Below, piece after piece: positions 25,495 to 36,700 of a stretch of 64,000 nucleotides of DNA (the stretch's first letter is position 1; every line of letters starts with the position of its first letter). Both the position numbers and the translations under genes were made by a program. Source of the DNA: Pezicula radicicola (Eukaryota; Ascomycota; Leotiomycetes; Helotiales; Dermateaceae); the NCBI GenBank assembly GCA_003008705.1, contig PDUO01000012.1, forward strand, positions 262,870-326,869, written 5' to 3'. The notes under the pieces are model-generated. The model was not told the origin of the DNA and ran no database searches. It worked only from the letters and a program-made list of their open reading frames with translations.

Positions 25495-27685
25495 AGCGGC
25501 ATAAGAGGTGGCGAGACAACATACGAAACGTAAATATACTCCCGGAGGTATTATAATGGCCGCCTCCACGATCCAGGGTCCTGACAATATGGACTGGATG
25601 GTCTTAAGCTGAAGTATGGAGATGTGGACATACGGAAACATGGAATCAAAGAACACGAGCGATATAGGTGGCATTGGGAAAGGCGTTTTCAAAGGGGAAA
25701 AGAGTACAAACATGCTTGTGCATAGAACTCAGCTCATTTTGGGCAAAGTATATAAGAGGAAAACATTCGATTCTCTAACAACACTTCCTAGTATCCTACT
25801 TCAGTACTTGCCAAAATTTCCAAAGAGAATTGCAATTCTTCAGGTCATAACGTGTGAAGTACATGCGTCTATCACATTGTCACTAGCTGCTTTTATAGAA
25901 CATACATGCCTAGACACGTCTATCTTTATGGCATTCAATAGAGCTAACTGCTGGGCTTGGCCTCGAAATTACGGAATTCTTGCTTTGACACCAGAGACCC
26001 AGCATGGAAAGGATCTACCCAGGGGTACCTTAGCTCTTCTTACAATAGTAGAATGGATCAACCCTTATCTCCACTCCTTCATCTGTGTAGTTGTCGACTT
26101 AGCGTAAGGTACCTTGATTTTATTCCACGTCGCTTAGGATGAAGACGCAGGTACCTTAAGGCTTATACTCGTACGGAGGTAACGTTCTGCTTCAATTACT
26201 GATAGTAAATAGTGTCTTGTAGGCTATCAGCGGTGAAACATTGCTTGCAAACTGTCCAGAAACAAGAATGGGATTGGGTTGGAGATACCGGTAAGTAGAT
26301 CCTGCGTGCGGGTACAGTGCCAAGGCCAGATAGTTGTGAGCCGACGAGTTATGCCAATGCGAGCATTGAATATTGTACCCCGTCTTTCTTGATGGCCTGC
26401 AACAGCCCACTCCAATAGATTACATATTCCCATCTTTACGGCCTATCCACTTTCCCTTGTTGTGAGTGCGAGGTTATCTCTACGCACAGAAAGGCATTGA
26501 GGTTATCAATTGGAGCCCAAGGTCGGTTGATTCCAGAAGTTGAGTGCCAACAGTTTTCAGAACTATGCCGCGCATGCAAGGCCGCTCGAAATAATGATAA
26601 TGACGAAGGAGTAAGTTGGTATTGTCCTCCAGGCTCTTTTTTGTAATCCCATTGCAATAAGGTGCGGCAGCGCTCCTGAAGTTGCGGTTCACTGTACCAT
26701 TCTGCCAGTCAAAAGTTGAACGGGCGAAGTTCATGTTAGACTCATCTCTGGGATAACACATGCCTCCTGCGTTGATCTACTCTGCATAATATAGAGTCTT
26801 CAATCTATGCTGTTGTGAGTGTTGCACCCAAGTTGTGACCGAAGTTGGCCATCATAGGCACACCGTGCTCAGAGAGACATGCTATCATCTTCACCCTCCT
26901 CGCCTAAACCTGGCACACACATTGAAGTGGTGTCTATTTGTTAGGAAGAGTATCGGTATACTCTCTTTAGTAACGGTTGTTTTAAATCTAAAACGCTTAA
27001 CTTAGATCTAGGTAGTTATTAGAGTGCTCTGTGACAATGGAAAATTTATGAAAATGGAAAACATTTGATTACTTCTATTCAGTATGGGTGTAGAGAAAAC
27101 ATCATAATGAGGTTCTATGCCACTCTTGTGCATATGTCTCTCCCCACCAGAACCAAGTTATAGTAGATACTTATTCAATTGTAAACTACGCCCGAGTGTG
27201 TGCTATCTCTGATCAAGGTTGATGATATACCATAGCCAAATCACACTATAGGACCCGAGTGTGCGCATCGTGGGTACGCCTAGCGAGAGATACAGGCTAT
27301 TGTAGAGTATGAACCTGGTCGTTAGTTATTGTATTTTCAAGAGCAGCCATAGGGAGGGCGTACTAACCTGGGCTGAATGACTTCTCATTGGTGAGGTCGT
27401 CCTAGCTTCACCACAACGGGCTACTAGTCACCAGCACTGCGCAGAAGTGCGAGCTCGTCGCTGGTGGATGTCCGCCAGCTCCAGGATTCATGTCACGGAT
27501 TTGTTGAAGCATATCCCGAAAGATCTGCAACTTCAAGACGTTTTTCTGTGGCTGTACGTGCAATACCTGAGGCGAAGAAGAAAGAGGAGTTTATGGGAAA
27601 AGATTCGAGGTAAGTAAACAACTCGCTTAGCTTTGGCTACCTTCACTTCCCGTCCATTCCCAACCCAGACCCTTTGCGCAGAATT
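25495..27685. other. Gene-poor, mildly AT-rich stretch
   Basis: A 163-codon plus-strand frame at 25616-26107 and overlapping minus-strand frames at 26192-26761 show no recognised domain. The latter span three frames in the same stretch, which could be a decayed gene but cannot be reconstructed. Several GGTACC-centred short palindromes occur (about 26030, 26107, 26150). No RNA gene is seen. Confidence 0.4.
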
Positions 27686-28906
27686 TCACCAGTGATCCTC
27701 CAAAGCTAACAAAACCTGGGGCTCCTGCTCGCTCATTCTCTCCTTGGAGTTTACGAGGTACCAGTATCTGTCTGAATGCCAATGCGACATATAACCATCT
27801 TGGCCCTTGGCATTTCGTCTACGTTGACGATTTGAGCACAGCTTTAGTGCATTCTCAGCAGTCCACTCCTCAAATGAAGAACCTCTTTCATCACCCCATC
27901 CTTCAAAGCCTTGACGGATACTACCCGGAACGAAAGGCGTCTCCCGTAGAGTCGGACCTGTTCTTAGAAGATGAGAATTCCACTTCTCATCGGCGGGACA
28001 GCCCCGCACCAAGATTTGCCCATCTAGTGACGACTAGGGCTGTTCCTCGCTGCTTGAAACCAGACACATCAATCTGGAAGTCCATATAGCAGTGTTTGCA
28101 CTAGAGGGTTCCCATGCAGAACGAGCACACCTACCGAGCCTGCACTTAAGCAGCTTCGGAAATATATCCAACCTCCTGTCTAAATCTATGAGATGTTCGC
28201 AAAGCCGATCGAGATATTTAGAAAACAAGTCCTCGCTACATGGAGGAACTAATACCCATTGCTGGGAACGCATAAGAAGCTCGTCCGATACAACTCGGTG
28301 CTCTATTGCGAAAAGAGTCGTAACATCCCTCCCATGAAGACTACTTATTTCCACCACGGTGAATAGCTCAAGAAAAATACCATGGTTGGTACCATAACAA
28401 TGCCTTTTCACGGCTAATTGGATATGAACGAATACCAATATGCATAACGAATATGGTCTCTGTTGGAAAGATATAGCCCTCGAAACGCAAGAGACAGGTT
28501 GGTGAATTGCTGAACTGGGCGACAAGACTGAGCTGCTGAGATAGAGACGGATGTAGTCATGGCAGTGGTGGTATTGAGGGAGATCTCTTGATAGGAAAGA
28601 TAGAAATTCTATACAGTCTTCGCGGCTATTTTGTTGTAAAGATCGCCAGAATTTCGGGCCTAGGATTTTACATAGGTGCCAGGAGCAAAGAGACAAACAA
28701 GCTGACGCAGCTGTGGGAAGGAAATCTGCAACGTGGAGTGTTACCTGTGATGGAAGATCAAGGATTGTGATCTTAGCAGGTGGCATGTCCACAGTTCGAA
28801 GACCGTTTGGGGATCGTGACAGGGTTTGGCAATTGACGGCCATGTCGCTTTGAATAGTACTTCTGTCTTCGATATGATGCGAACGTATACTGATGGCGTT
28901 CAGCAC
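27686..28906 (-). pseudogene. F-box protein, broken by two compensating frameshifts
   Basis: The N-terminal part (from 28906) has a clear F-box-like segment (ILDLPSQVTLHVADFLPTAA, then CLSLCSWHLCKILG) of the type that recruits substrates to SCF ubiquitin ligases, followed by the long C-terminal region seen in Leotiomycete/Sordariomycete F-box proteins. Near 28112 the frame is lost. The expected continuation CKHCYMDFQIDVSGFKQRGT then ALVVTRWANLGAGLS lies in another frame until about 27985, after which the original frame resumes at PADEKWNSHLLRTGP and runs to a stop at 27686. The first frame meets a stop at 28034 within the shifted part. Two small indels, together a multiple of three, explain this. 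A sequencing error pair cannot be excluded. Start may be an internal Met (MPPAKITILD). Confidence 0.75.
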
Positions 28907-29585
28907 ATGTTGAGAGAATATGCGTGATTTTGTTCGAAGTTGAGAGTTATAATGTGGAGTGCGTCAACAGATGTAGTCTGCTCGCTAGTTTCTGCAAACT
29001 AGTTCTGTACATACAGATAACTCTCAGCGTGCAACCGCAAATAGCAATAGATAGCAAGATAACCCTTATGCTCACAATGTCCTGATCAATATCCTACCTT
29101 ACTTCTGACAATCCATTCCCCTACTTTCTCGTATTCTTATCATGATGTACACATTAGTAACTGAGAAATCCTTCATCAAATCCCATCAAGGTTGTCGTAC
29201 AAACCAAGCCCACACTCACCATGACCAACAGTACTTGTACATTACAGGGACAATCACAAACGCCATGCCGCAAGATAAATCCAATCCTACATCCATACCA
29301 TGCCCCAGTGCCCCCATGCCCCAACCAACCTCCGTCATTACCCAAGATATGGTATGTTTTCTCTCATCGACGCCGGCATGTCCCAACTACAGTGGCTTAG
29401 AGGCTATTCACTTATTCACGTTTGCTCTGACGTCTGCCTCAAGGAAAACCTATCGCACAAAAGCTATTAGTTACAAAAACTTCAAGTAAAACTGAACGAA
29501 AGCAGGTGGAAACAGGAGTCGCAGTTAAGTCGCATAAAGCAATAAAGCAATGCATAGAACTGCTCACCAATTCTTCTCCTGTATT
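28907..29585. other. Intergenic between F-box relic and MARVEL gene
   Basis: A plus-strand frame of 115 codons at 29142-29489 has no recognised features. The region is mildly AT-rich and most likely contains the 3' UTR of the MARVEL gene. Nothing else is supported. Confidence 0.4.
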
Positions 29586-30145
29586 TTATACTTGTCGCAT
29601 GGAGGGCGCACCTTTTCTCAAGCCGCTAGCCCTGATGCCGCCTGTGCTATTCTTCCACGAGAAGGCTGCTGTTACGCAGTACGTAGCGAACAGGAAAAAG
29701 AAGAAAGCAGTGCTAGCTTGGAGCTCGTGGCAGCGTTTTCCGCGGTGATGGGAACCATTAACATAGCCGTTGGATGTGAGGTATGACTAGAGGTTTGTTA
29801 GTACGCGACATACTAAGGCATAGAGGAAAGAATCGAACATACTTGGTTGCCACAGCTGTGGACGCCAAGCTTCGCAGCTAGCACGATACCAGCGATCGCA
29901 GCAAGCATCGCGCTGACGATGTCTGCAATGCCTACGATCTTCCCAAACCCATCATTGCCTGTGAAGTCTGCTGCGGTGCCGACAATCCATGAGAGCCAGC
30001 ACCATACTGCTACGAAAATCGCAAAATTGACGCCCGACGGGTTTCCCCCAACTGCCTCTGCGATGGCGTTCCCGACCAAGGCGGTGATGAGGAGGATTAG
30101 GATAAATTGAACGCCACGAAGGCCGAGGTTTAGGGCGTTCACCAT
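29586..30145 (-). CDS. MARVEL-domain membrane protein, Nce102-like
   Basis: Exons 29843-30145 and 29586-29786 give 167 aa, close to the about 170 aa of yeast Nce102/Fhn1. Four membrane spans are visible: LGLRGVQFILILLITALVGN, FAIFVAVWCWLSWIVGTAAD, IVGIADIVSAMLAAIAGIVL, and TAFFFLFATYCVTAAFSW in exon 2. Nce102 acts at plasma-membrane eisosomes as a sphingolipid-responsive organiser. The loop between spans 3 and 4 has paired cysteines (HSCGNQ and KRCHEL), typical of the family. The C-terminal tail is short and polar. A branch site TACTAACA precedes the acceptor. The family is confident; orthology to Nce102 itself is likely but unproven. Confidence 0.88.
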
Positions 30146-31020
30146 TATGACGTTTTGGTGTTATGTGCAGGTATATTGCGAAATGTTCAGGTTTATGTAC
30201 GTTGTGTTGGGGGACTTCGAGTAGCTTTGAGGAGAAAATTTGTGAGGTAGGAATAGTATTTAGTACAGTCTTGGAAGAAAAACAAAATCTTCTTGAGCAA
30301 CAGGTGCAGTTGTTTTGGCTTTAAGTGGTCTGACCAGGGTGAACAAATGAGCACTCGGACTCGCGGATTGTACCCGATGACGTCTAGTGGGCGCTTGAAT
30401 GAATCAACTGAGCTCTTTGCCGAAAGAGGAGGACTCGACAACTGCAAACAGATAGATGATGCGCTGATTTTTTGTACTTGATATTTCAAATATGCTATAC
30501 TGACAGGTGTGATTCTGTAGGGTAAACAGTGAATAGTTTTGTGTCTGGAGATCAGCATCATCTACGGCGCAAAAGTAGATTCTTGGAAGCTGACAGAGGC
30601 TGGCGGGGCAACGCTTTCATCCTTGCGCAGAGTAGGCGCTGAGCACGACTACCGGCAATCCGAACGATGCCCCCCTTCCCCCCCTCCCTCCAAGTCTGCT
30701 CTTATTTGTCGCTTTGTCGCCTTTTAACTTCATGAATACCTCCTGATGTTTGATGTTTGGCCAACAGTCTTCTCCGACGCAGATGGAAGCCCCTCATCCT
30801 CCTACACAACACCTCCATGTGCCCAGAGCGCTCTCCCCATACTTTTTGCTACTACTGAAAATAAAAAATTGTCCGAAAAGGCCCAAGCTTCTGGAAGGGG
30901 CCGATCATGACGCACGCGGCTCAGATCGGAATGTCTCACAACGACATCGTCCTGGATGTTTTGTCTACCCGAGGAACACTATTTTGGAGGATTTCATTCT
31001 CGCGCAATGAGCTTTGAGGC
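30146..31020. other. Promoter side of the MARVEL gene; intergenic
   Basis: The plus-strand open frames here (30293-30481, 30539-30727, 30750-31010) are short and unrelated to known proteins. The stretch 30660-30700 is C-rich. No RNA gene is seen. Confidence 0.4.
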
Positions 31021-31092
31021 AATTCACTTGATTTGAGTAACCCACTTGCTGTGGATAGCTTACTTGGTTGCGGGTAACTTGTCTAACTTACG
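31021..31092. repeat. 18-bp minisatellite, about 4 copies
   Basis: Units align on an 18-base register: AATTCACTTGATTTGAGT (31021), AACCCACTTGCTGTGGAT (31039), AGCTTACTTGGTTGCGGG (31057) and a weaker fourth from 31075. The ACTTG core at the same offset in the first three units makes the period unambiguous. The same core appears at 44299 in the same orientation and at 31405 in reverse. Confidence 0.6.
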
Positions 31093-31404
31093 GGGTTCAG
31101 CTTGACACCCAAGTGAAGCTTGAGCGATGAGGTTGAAGCCCTGTAAGTAAGAACTAAGCTCAAAGTTGAACGGTGGACGCGTAGGAATCTGGACCCCTGA
31201 ATTCTAGAGCTGTTCCTGCGCTTAATCTAGATAACGGTGTGGCCAATGACTCTTAAGCTGTGGCGCCGTAGCTGTGGCGATGTACGAGACATGTTTTCGA
31301 AATGACCGAGAATTGAATCATGTGGTAAAAGTTAGTATCCGAAGTGTAGGTAAGAGACATAAATGTACTGACGAATTCATGAATCCCCAACCGAACCCGG
31401 TACT

Positions 31405-31469
31405 AGGTTATTCAAGCCAGAGAAGTTACTAGAGCCAAGGAAGGTACTCAGGCCAAGTGAGTTATCCAG
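31405..31469. repeat. 18-bp minisatellite, 3.6 copies, reverse orientation
   Basis: Units AGGTTATTCAAGCCAGAG (31405), AAGTTACTAGAGCCAAGG (31423), AAGGTACTCAGGCCAAGT (31441) and a partial GAGTTATCCAG (31459) follow each other with no gap. The reverse complement of this unit matches the AACTCACTTGACCTAAGT unit of the 44299 locus. With the array at 31021 it forms a loose inverted pair about 0.3 kb apart, downstream of COQ2. Confidence 0.65.
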
Positions 31470-31592
31470 AAACGGATTCATGAATTAAGCGATTCATGAG
31501 CTTGTCGGCACAGATATGATTCTCAAACATGAGATGAAAACTCTCTGACCACTTGTGCAATAATATACAATCTGTTCATGTTAATACAACAG
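31470..31592. other. 3' flank of COQ2
   Basis: A short AT-rich segment containing the likely polyadenylation region of the minus-strand COQ2 gene. ATTCATGAATT-like palindromic bits occur near 31480. Confidence 0.35.
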
Positions 31593-32888
31593 TTATTTGA
31601 CATCCTCTGGCGCTGTCTCCTCCCTTTGTGAGTACTGGATTAAGTATTCTCCCGCAAGTCCAGAGGCGATGACACCACCAGTGAACAGCCCGCCATTGAC
31701 AAACCACCACCAGCAGTTCTTTACACTCTTCAAATTGACCTTCTTAATCATAATTGCCAATGTCACTGCAGCGCCTCCACAACTACCAATAAAGAACACA
31801 GGTCCAGCACCAACGGAGACACCCGCAGCTGCCAGGAGACCAATCTGAGTAATGGCCAGGCCAGTCAGGACCTTCTTTGTGTCCTTGTCGTGCCTGAGAG
31901 CAATGCTTTTAATTCCGGCCTTTGCATCATCCTTGATATCCATGTGAGCATATATCATATCGTACAACACCGTCCAGGCAATATTTGAAGTGTAGAGGAA
32001 TCCAGCAGCAGCTAATGCTGCGTTGTTGTGCAGCAGATCGATGCCAAGTGCAGGAAATCCCATGATGGCTCCCCAAGAGAATGTCAATCCTAGAACAGCC
32101 TGCGGATAGTATGTTACCCTTTTCGCAAGAGGATATGCGGCAACGAAGAGCAAGCTTGGAACCCCGTAGAAGAGACACTGGTACGGAAACTGGAGAAGTA
32201 TGCCGAGACCGGCGAAGAGCTGGACACCGGTGAAGGCAAGCGCGTTGAATGGAGTCACCGCTCCTCGGGCAATAGGACGTAGACGTGTTCGGGTGACATG
32301 GGGGTCCAAGTTACGGTCCCAAAGATCGTTGATGGTACAACCAGCACCTCGCATGATGACGGCACCGCTGAAAAAAAGGAGTGAAGTACCAATTACTGAT
32401 AAGGGTGATGCAATGGGAACTGCCAGTGGTGCAGCAAGGAGTGTTGAGAAAAGGCATGGAAAGTAGAGGTAATAGGATCCTGTTGGCTTGTCTAGTCTGA
32501 CTAGCTCAGCGTAAGGTACCCATGAGGATGGCAAGATTGAGAGTAGCCCGGTACTCGGTGGAGTGTATTGTGCGGGCACTTGGACTTTATCTTGTTTTAT
32601 GGCCGTGATTGCAGTGGGATTTTCTGCAGTGATCGCTTGTTGAGAAGATGCAGACTTGTGAAAACATCTCTGATTTCCTTGTCTAGGTCTCAATGTCCGA
32701 GTGACATTATAGGAAGAGCGTGAAGCAGCCCTGAGAGTCAAAATGTTGAACGCTGCCATGTGACCTTTGTTGACAGGTTGGACAAGCAGACTTCGACAAC
32801 TGCCAGGGAGCTTGAATAAGCCATTTCTGGCAATTAAAATAGAAGATCCCATTGAGCCCTGGATTCGCATTAGTCTATGACAAAACAT
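31593..32888 (-). CDS. COQ2: 4-hydroxybenzoate polyprenyltransferase, mitochondrial
   Basis: Intronless, 431 aa. UbiA-family enzyme that attaches the polyprenyl tail to 4-hydroxybenzoate in ubiquinone synthesis, in the inner mitochondrial membrane. The basic, Ser/Arg-rich N-terminus (about residues 1-80) is a likely import sequence. The two Asp-rich diphosphate/Mg-binding motifs are present: NDLWDRNLD (187-195) followed by TRTRLRPIARG, and YDMIYAHMDIKDD (309-321). Several hydrophobic spans surround them, including LSVIGTSLLFFSGAVI and the C-terminal CWWWFVNGGLFTGGVIASGL. The C-terminal residues are polar. The start is the first ATG; Met at residues 7 or 13 is also possible. It is divergent from the JmjC gene, with an 850-base gap. 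Confidence 0.95.
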   Translation of the reverse strand: MFCHRLMRIQGSMGSSILIARNGLFKLPGSCRSLLVQPVNKGHMAAFNILTLRAASRSSYNVTRTLRPRQGNQRCFHKSASSQQAITAENPTAITAIKQDKVQVPAQYTPPSTGLLSILPSSWVPYAELVRLDKPTGSYYLYFPCLFSTLLAAPLAVPIASPLSVIGTSLLFFSGAVIMRGAGCTINDLWDRNLDPHVTRTRLRPIARGAVTPFNALAFTGVQLFAGLGILLQFPYQCLFYGVPSLLFVAAYPLAKRVTYYPQAVLGLTFSWGAIMGFPALGIDLLHNNAALAAAGFLYTSNIAWTVLYDMIYAHMDIKDDAKAGIKSIALRHDKDTKKVLTGLAITQIGLLAAAGVSVGAGPVFFIGSCGGAAVTLAIMIKKVNLKSVKNCWWWFVNGGLFTGGVIASGLAGEYLIQYSQREETAPEDVK

Positions 32889-33737
32889 AAATTGAATTAA
32901 AATGCGTTATTAAGGACTTGCCCAGCCCCTTAAGCCAGATTTTGGAGGTGAGTCGTGAACTCTGCTCCAAGACGAGGACGGAGATCTTTAAAGGGCCGAC
33001 AAATTTCTTGACTTCAAGATCACGGCAAACTCGCATATCCTTGACTGTTATTCCCCGTATTTGCCTAGAAGCCTTCATTGGCCTTGATATCCCAGCCAGA
33101 GGGACTGGTACTAATCGTAGGCTCGGATATCTGGATACCAGCACAAGTAACGGAGGGGACAGCACGTACGGATAGAGACCCTGTATCACCCTAGTCCTAC
33201 AGTCACCAAAAGTACCTACCTCCTACTACTGCTACCTTCCAGTCGGCGAGTTCTTCAAAATCTACAGCACGTTCGTAGCTACTCTCGTCTCCCCAACCTC
33301 CAAAATTTCCGTCGCGTTGTGGCCCGAGCTCCTGACAAGGCTCTCTCTGCAAGTGAGATACCTCCGCCTCCACCCTGAACCATCAACTTCATCTTCACCA
33401 TAGCCATTTCTGGTCTTCTGCTAAACAGCTCACTCTTAAGGTACGCTCGATCGATACTTTCAAGCAAGCACAAATCTTGCGCTTTCCCGGCGCGTTCTTG
33501 TTTTCTTTCAATCAACGAAAGCGCCATTAGCAATCGACTTCCACCCTGGTTTACGCCGTTACCTTTCCCGCACTTCTTTCTCTTCGCGACTAGTTGCGAC
33601 ATCTGCAATCGCCGCGCAGGCCCTCAACTGTTTTACGCGACTGCTTGACCGAATCAGAAGGGGGGAGAATATGCGCACATCACCGTTGTCGAGGAACTTG
33701 TAGTTCACTCCGAGCATTGTTTCAATCCACCGCAAAG
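32889..33737. promoter_or_regulatory. Divergent promoter region, COQ2 and JmjC gene
   Basis: Non-coding gap between oppositely directed genes. It has CT-rich tracts toward the JmjC start and no recognised RNA gene. The in-frame codons upstream of 33738 are open but start with non-ATG codons, so the JmjC protein is taken to begin at 33738. Confidence 0.4.
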
Positions 33738-36700
33738 ATGCCTTCAGCGTCGCATCCCCAAGCACAGTTTGTGCCTATCCCACCGGACTTGGACCTCAGG
33801 ACACTGGTTGAAAATACTCCAAATTTCGATTTTGTTACGAGACTCCCGAAGGACATGCTAAAAGAGCATTCGGCTCAGAGCTTGGAAAACCTGATTCTCC
33901 TCCATGTCATAGTTGGCGGCAAACCACTGGTTATTGAGGGCTGGGAAACAAGACTTGATCCTTCTTTGTACAGTCCTACTTGGCTACGCGAGAATATAGG
34001 CACCAAAGGTGCGTCTCGGATTCCTCTATACCTAGAGCTATTTACTTACTGTTGAGAAATGTAGCCGAGACAGTTCGAGATATCCCAAATGCCACCAACA
34101 TACCAATGTCTATTGGGCATTATCTCAAAAGTCTGGATCAGCTCACTAGGCAGTTTACTAAGGATAATTATCGAGACCCAAAGCGGCAGCGTCTATACCT
34201 CAAAGACATCGACACTCCTGAAGAATGGCACGAACATCTACAATCATTCTTACCGGAATGTCTCTTCTACCTCAATGAGTGTATCGAAACCAGAACTGGA
34301 GGGAATGGTGCAATCCTTGAGCCAAATGAATACGGCCAGATGCGATATGGTAGGGGCGTAGCTCCTGCGGGAGACTTAATGAGCAGCTTACCAGAAGAAA
34401 TGCGAGCTCAAAATATGATGTGCTATATTGGCCACGAAGGAACCTACACTCCGGCTCATCGAGAGATGTGCGGGAGTCTTGGACATAATATCATGGTCGA
34501 AACTTCACATGATCAGCGAGGTGAGAAAGCAGGTAGCTCAATTTGGTTTATGACAGAGACGAAAGAGAGGGAAGTAGTCTCGGAGTACTTCTTATCTATG
34601 CTAGGTCACGATATTGAAGTTGAGAAGCATTTCGCTCAGATAAATGCGTGGAAGAAGGCCCCTTTCAATGTATATATCGTTGAGCAGAAGGTTGGAGACT
34701 TGATTCTCATCCCTCCTTTGGCACCGCATCAAGTTTGGAACCGCGGTACACGAACCATGAAAGCAGCATGGAACCGTACGACAGTTGACACTCTTGAGCT
34801 CGCAATCCACGAGGCGCTTCCACGGGCCCGCCTGGTCTGCCGTGACGAACAATATAAGAACAAGGCCATCATCTATTACACGCTCCAGAAGTATTATCGT
34901 TTAATGCAGCGAGATACGATTGAGCCCAAGATGTGGAGATTCGGAAGAATAAAGGAAGTTATGAAGGACTTTAAGCGTCTATTTGCGCTGTATTCGGAGG
35001 TCTTGATTAGTGAGAGTTTTTCGCCAGCACTTCCGAAAGAGAAAGAAGTGGAGTTCCTCCCCTACGATTCCAATGTCACATGTTCGTATTGCAGATGCAA
35101 TATTTTCAATCGTTTTCTCACCTGCAAATCATGTATCGAGTATGGCGAGGCTGGATCAGAAGACACATACGATATATGCATGGAATGTTATGCTATGGGC
35201 CGGTCTTGCGGTTGTATCTCTGGTCTCAAATGGGTAGAACAGTGGCAGTGGACTGACTTAATTGACAACTACGAGGATTGGCGTAACCTTGTGATCGACT
35301 TTGACGATTATTTTGATAACGAGACCTCTCCACAGCCCTTCAGCATTGCTAGAGAACGTTACGGCAAGAAGCCAGTAGCACGGATCGTGCAAGAGCAGTT
35401 GACAATCCGACCTTGGCACGATATTAGGGCTGTGCGTGAGCCCACTCCGATACCTTCGGATGCCGAAACAGACCTAGATGACGAAGGACGACCAAAGAAG
35501 AAGGTCAAGAGGAAGTCAAAAAAGGTGAACAAGAAAACACACACCTGCCACGTCTGTATGCATCACGAATGGAATTGGAAGCTTGCTTTCTGCACAACCT
35601 GTCCCAAGGCTTATTGCTACGGTGTTCTGTTCCGTGCTTTCGATTTGATGCCACAAGCTGTCATGGAAAACGAAAAGTGGCAATGCCCAGAATGCCTAGG
35701 CATATGCTCTTGTGGGAAGTGCCGGAGAGGCAAGAAACAAAAACCATATGCGCCCAAGGGAACCCTCCTTGGACATGACACCAGAGCTGTGGCAGATTTT
35801 AGGAGCGTTGAGAGCCTTGTGGATTTCTCTCGTGCAAACCTTCAATGGCTAAGGGGAGAGGGTGATGAAAACCCGCAAAAATCCTCGAGAATGGAAAGGC
35901 TCAAGGAAAAAGCACAGGCAAGAAAATCCAAAGAACTTGCTGAAGGTGCTTCACTTGGGGATATTGCTGTGGATGATGACGCCGATATGTCAACTATTGA
36001 CCCATCACTCCTCCAAAACGGAACATCCCAGATGGGCCATGGCTACGATGAACAAGATGCTGATGGCCACGGTACGAATGGCTACGAGCCTCTGCCACAC
36101 GACCTGCACCACGTTCTCGCGTTCTTAGGTGGTGACGAGTATCAACACAATCCTCAGAATGTCCAACCGGAGGCGGATTCATCTCGACAGGCTGCACCGG
36201 TTGCCCAAATGTTCGCACCAGATACATCGTACCCCGACCCTTCAAATTTCGGCCGTGACCGTATGATGGGCATTGGCTATTATCAGCAAGCGGATAATAT
36301 TGACAAGATCCTCTATGATTCTCCAGGTGGTTCTGAAAAGTCGACATCTCAACCAGCGGCCTTCGATCCCAGTCTATTAGACCCAAGTCTAGCTGTGGCG
36401 GATTCAGAATCAGCTGCAGCCGCAAAGAGGAAGCGTGCGGATCTGGAGGATCTTGAGAACAGTGAAGATGATATCGACCCACTGAACGCGAGCCTTTTCA
36501 AGATGCAGAGACGTCATGAAGAGAACGATAACGACTTCCAGCCATCGAAATCGAAGAAAGCTCGGCTAGACAATAGGCCAGTTCGTAAGAGTGCGGCAAA
36601 AATTCAGAGCTTCGCCGCATATGATGAAGAGGAAGTCATACTTGGGGATGTAGACCCTGAGAATGGTATTAATGTCGCTCAACCCAAGCTTAATCACAAT

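Noticed and set aside
25616..26107. 163-codon plus-strand frame
   Set aside because: Crosses a gene-poor stretch, no recognisable domain and atypical amino-acid composition.
26192..26761. Overlapping minus-strand frames that could be a broken gene
   Set aside because: Three frames compete, none shows similarity I recognise, and no splice model gives a sensible product.
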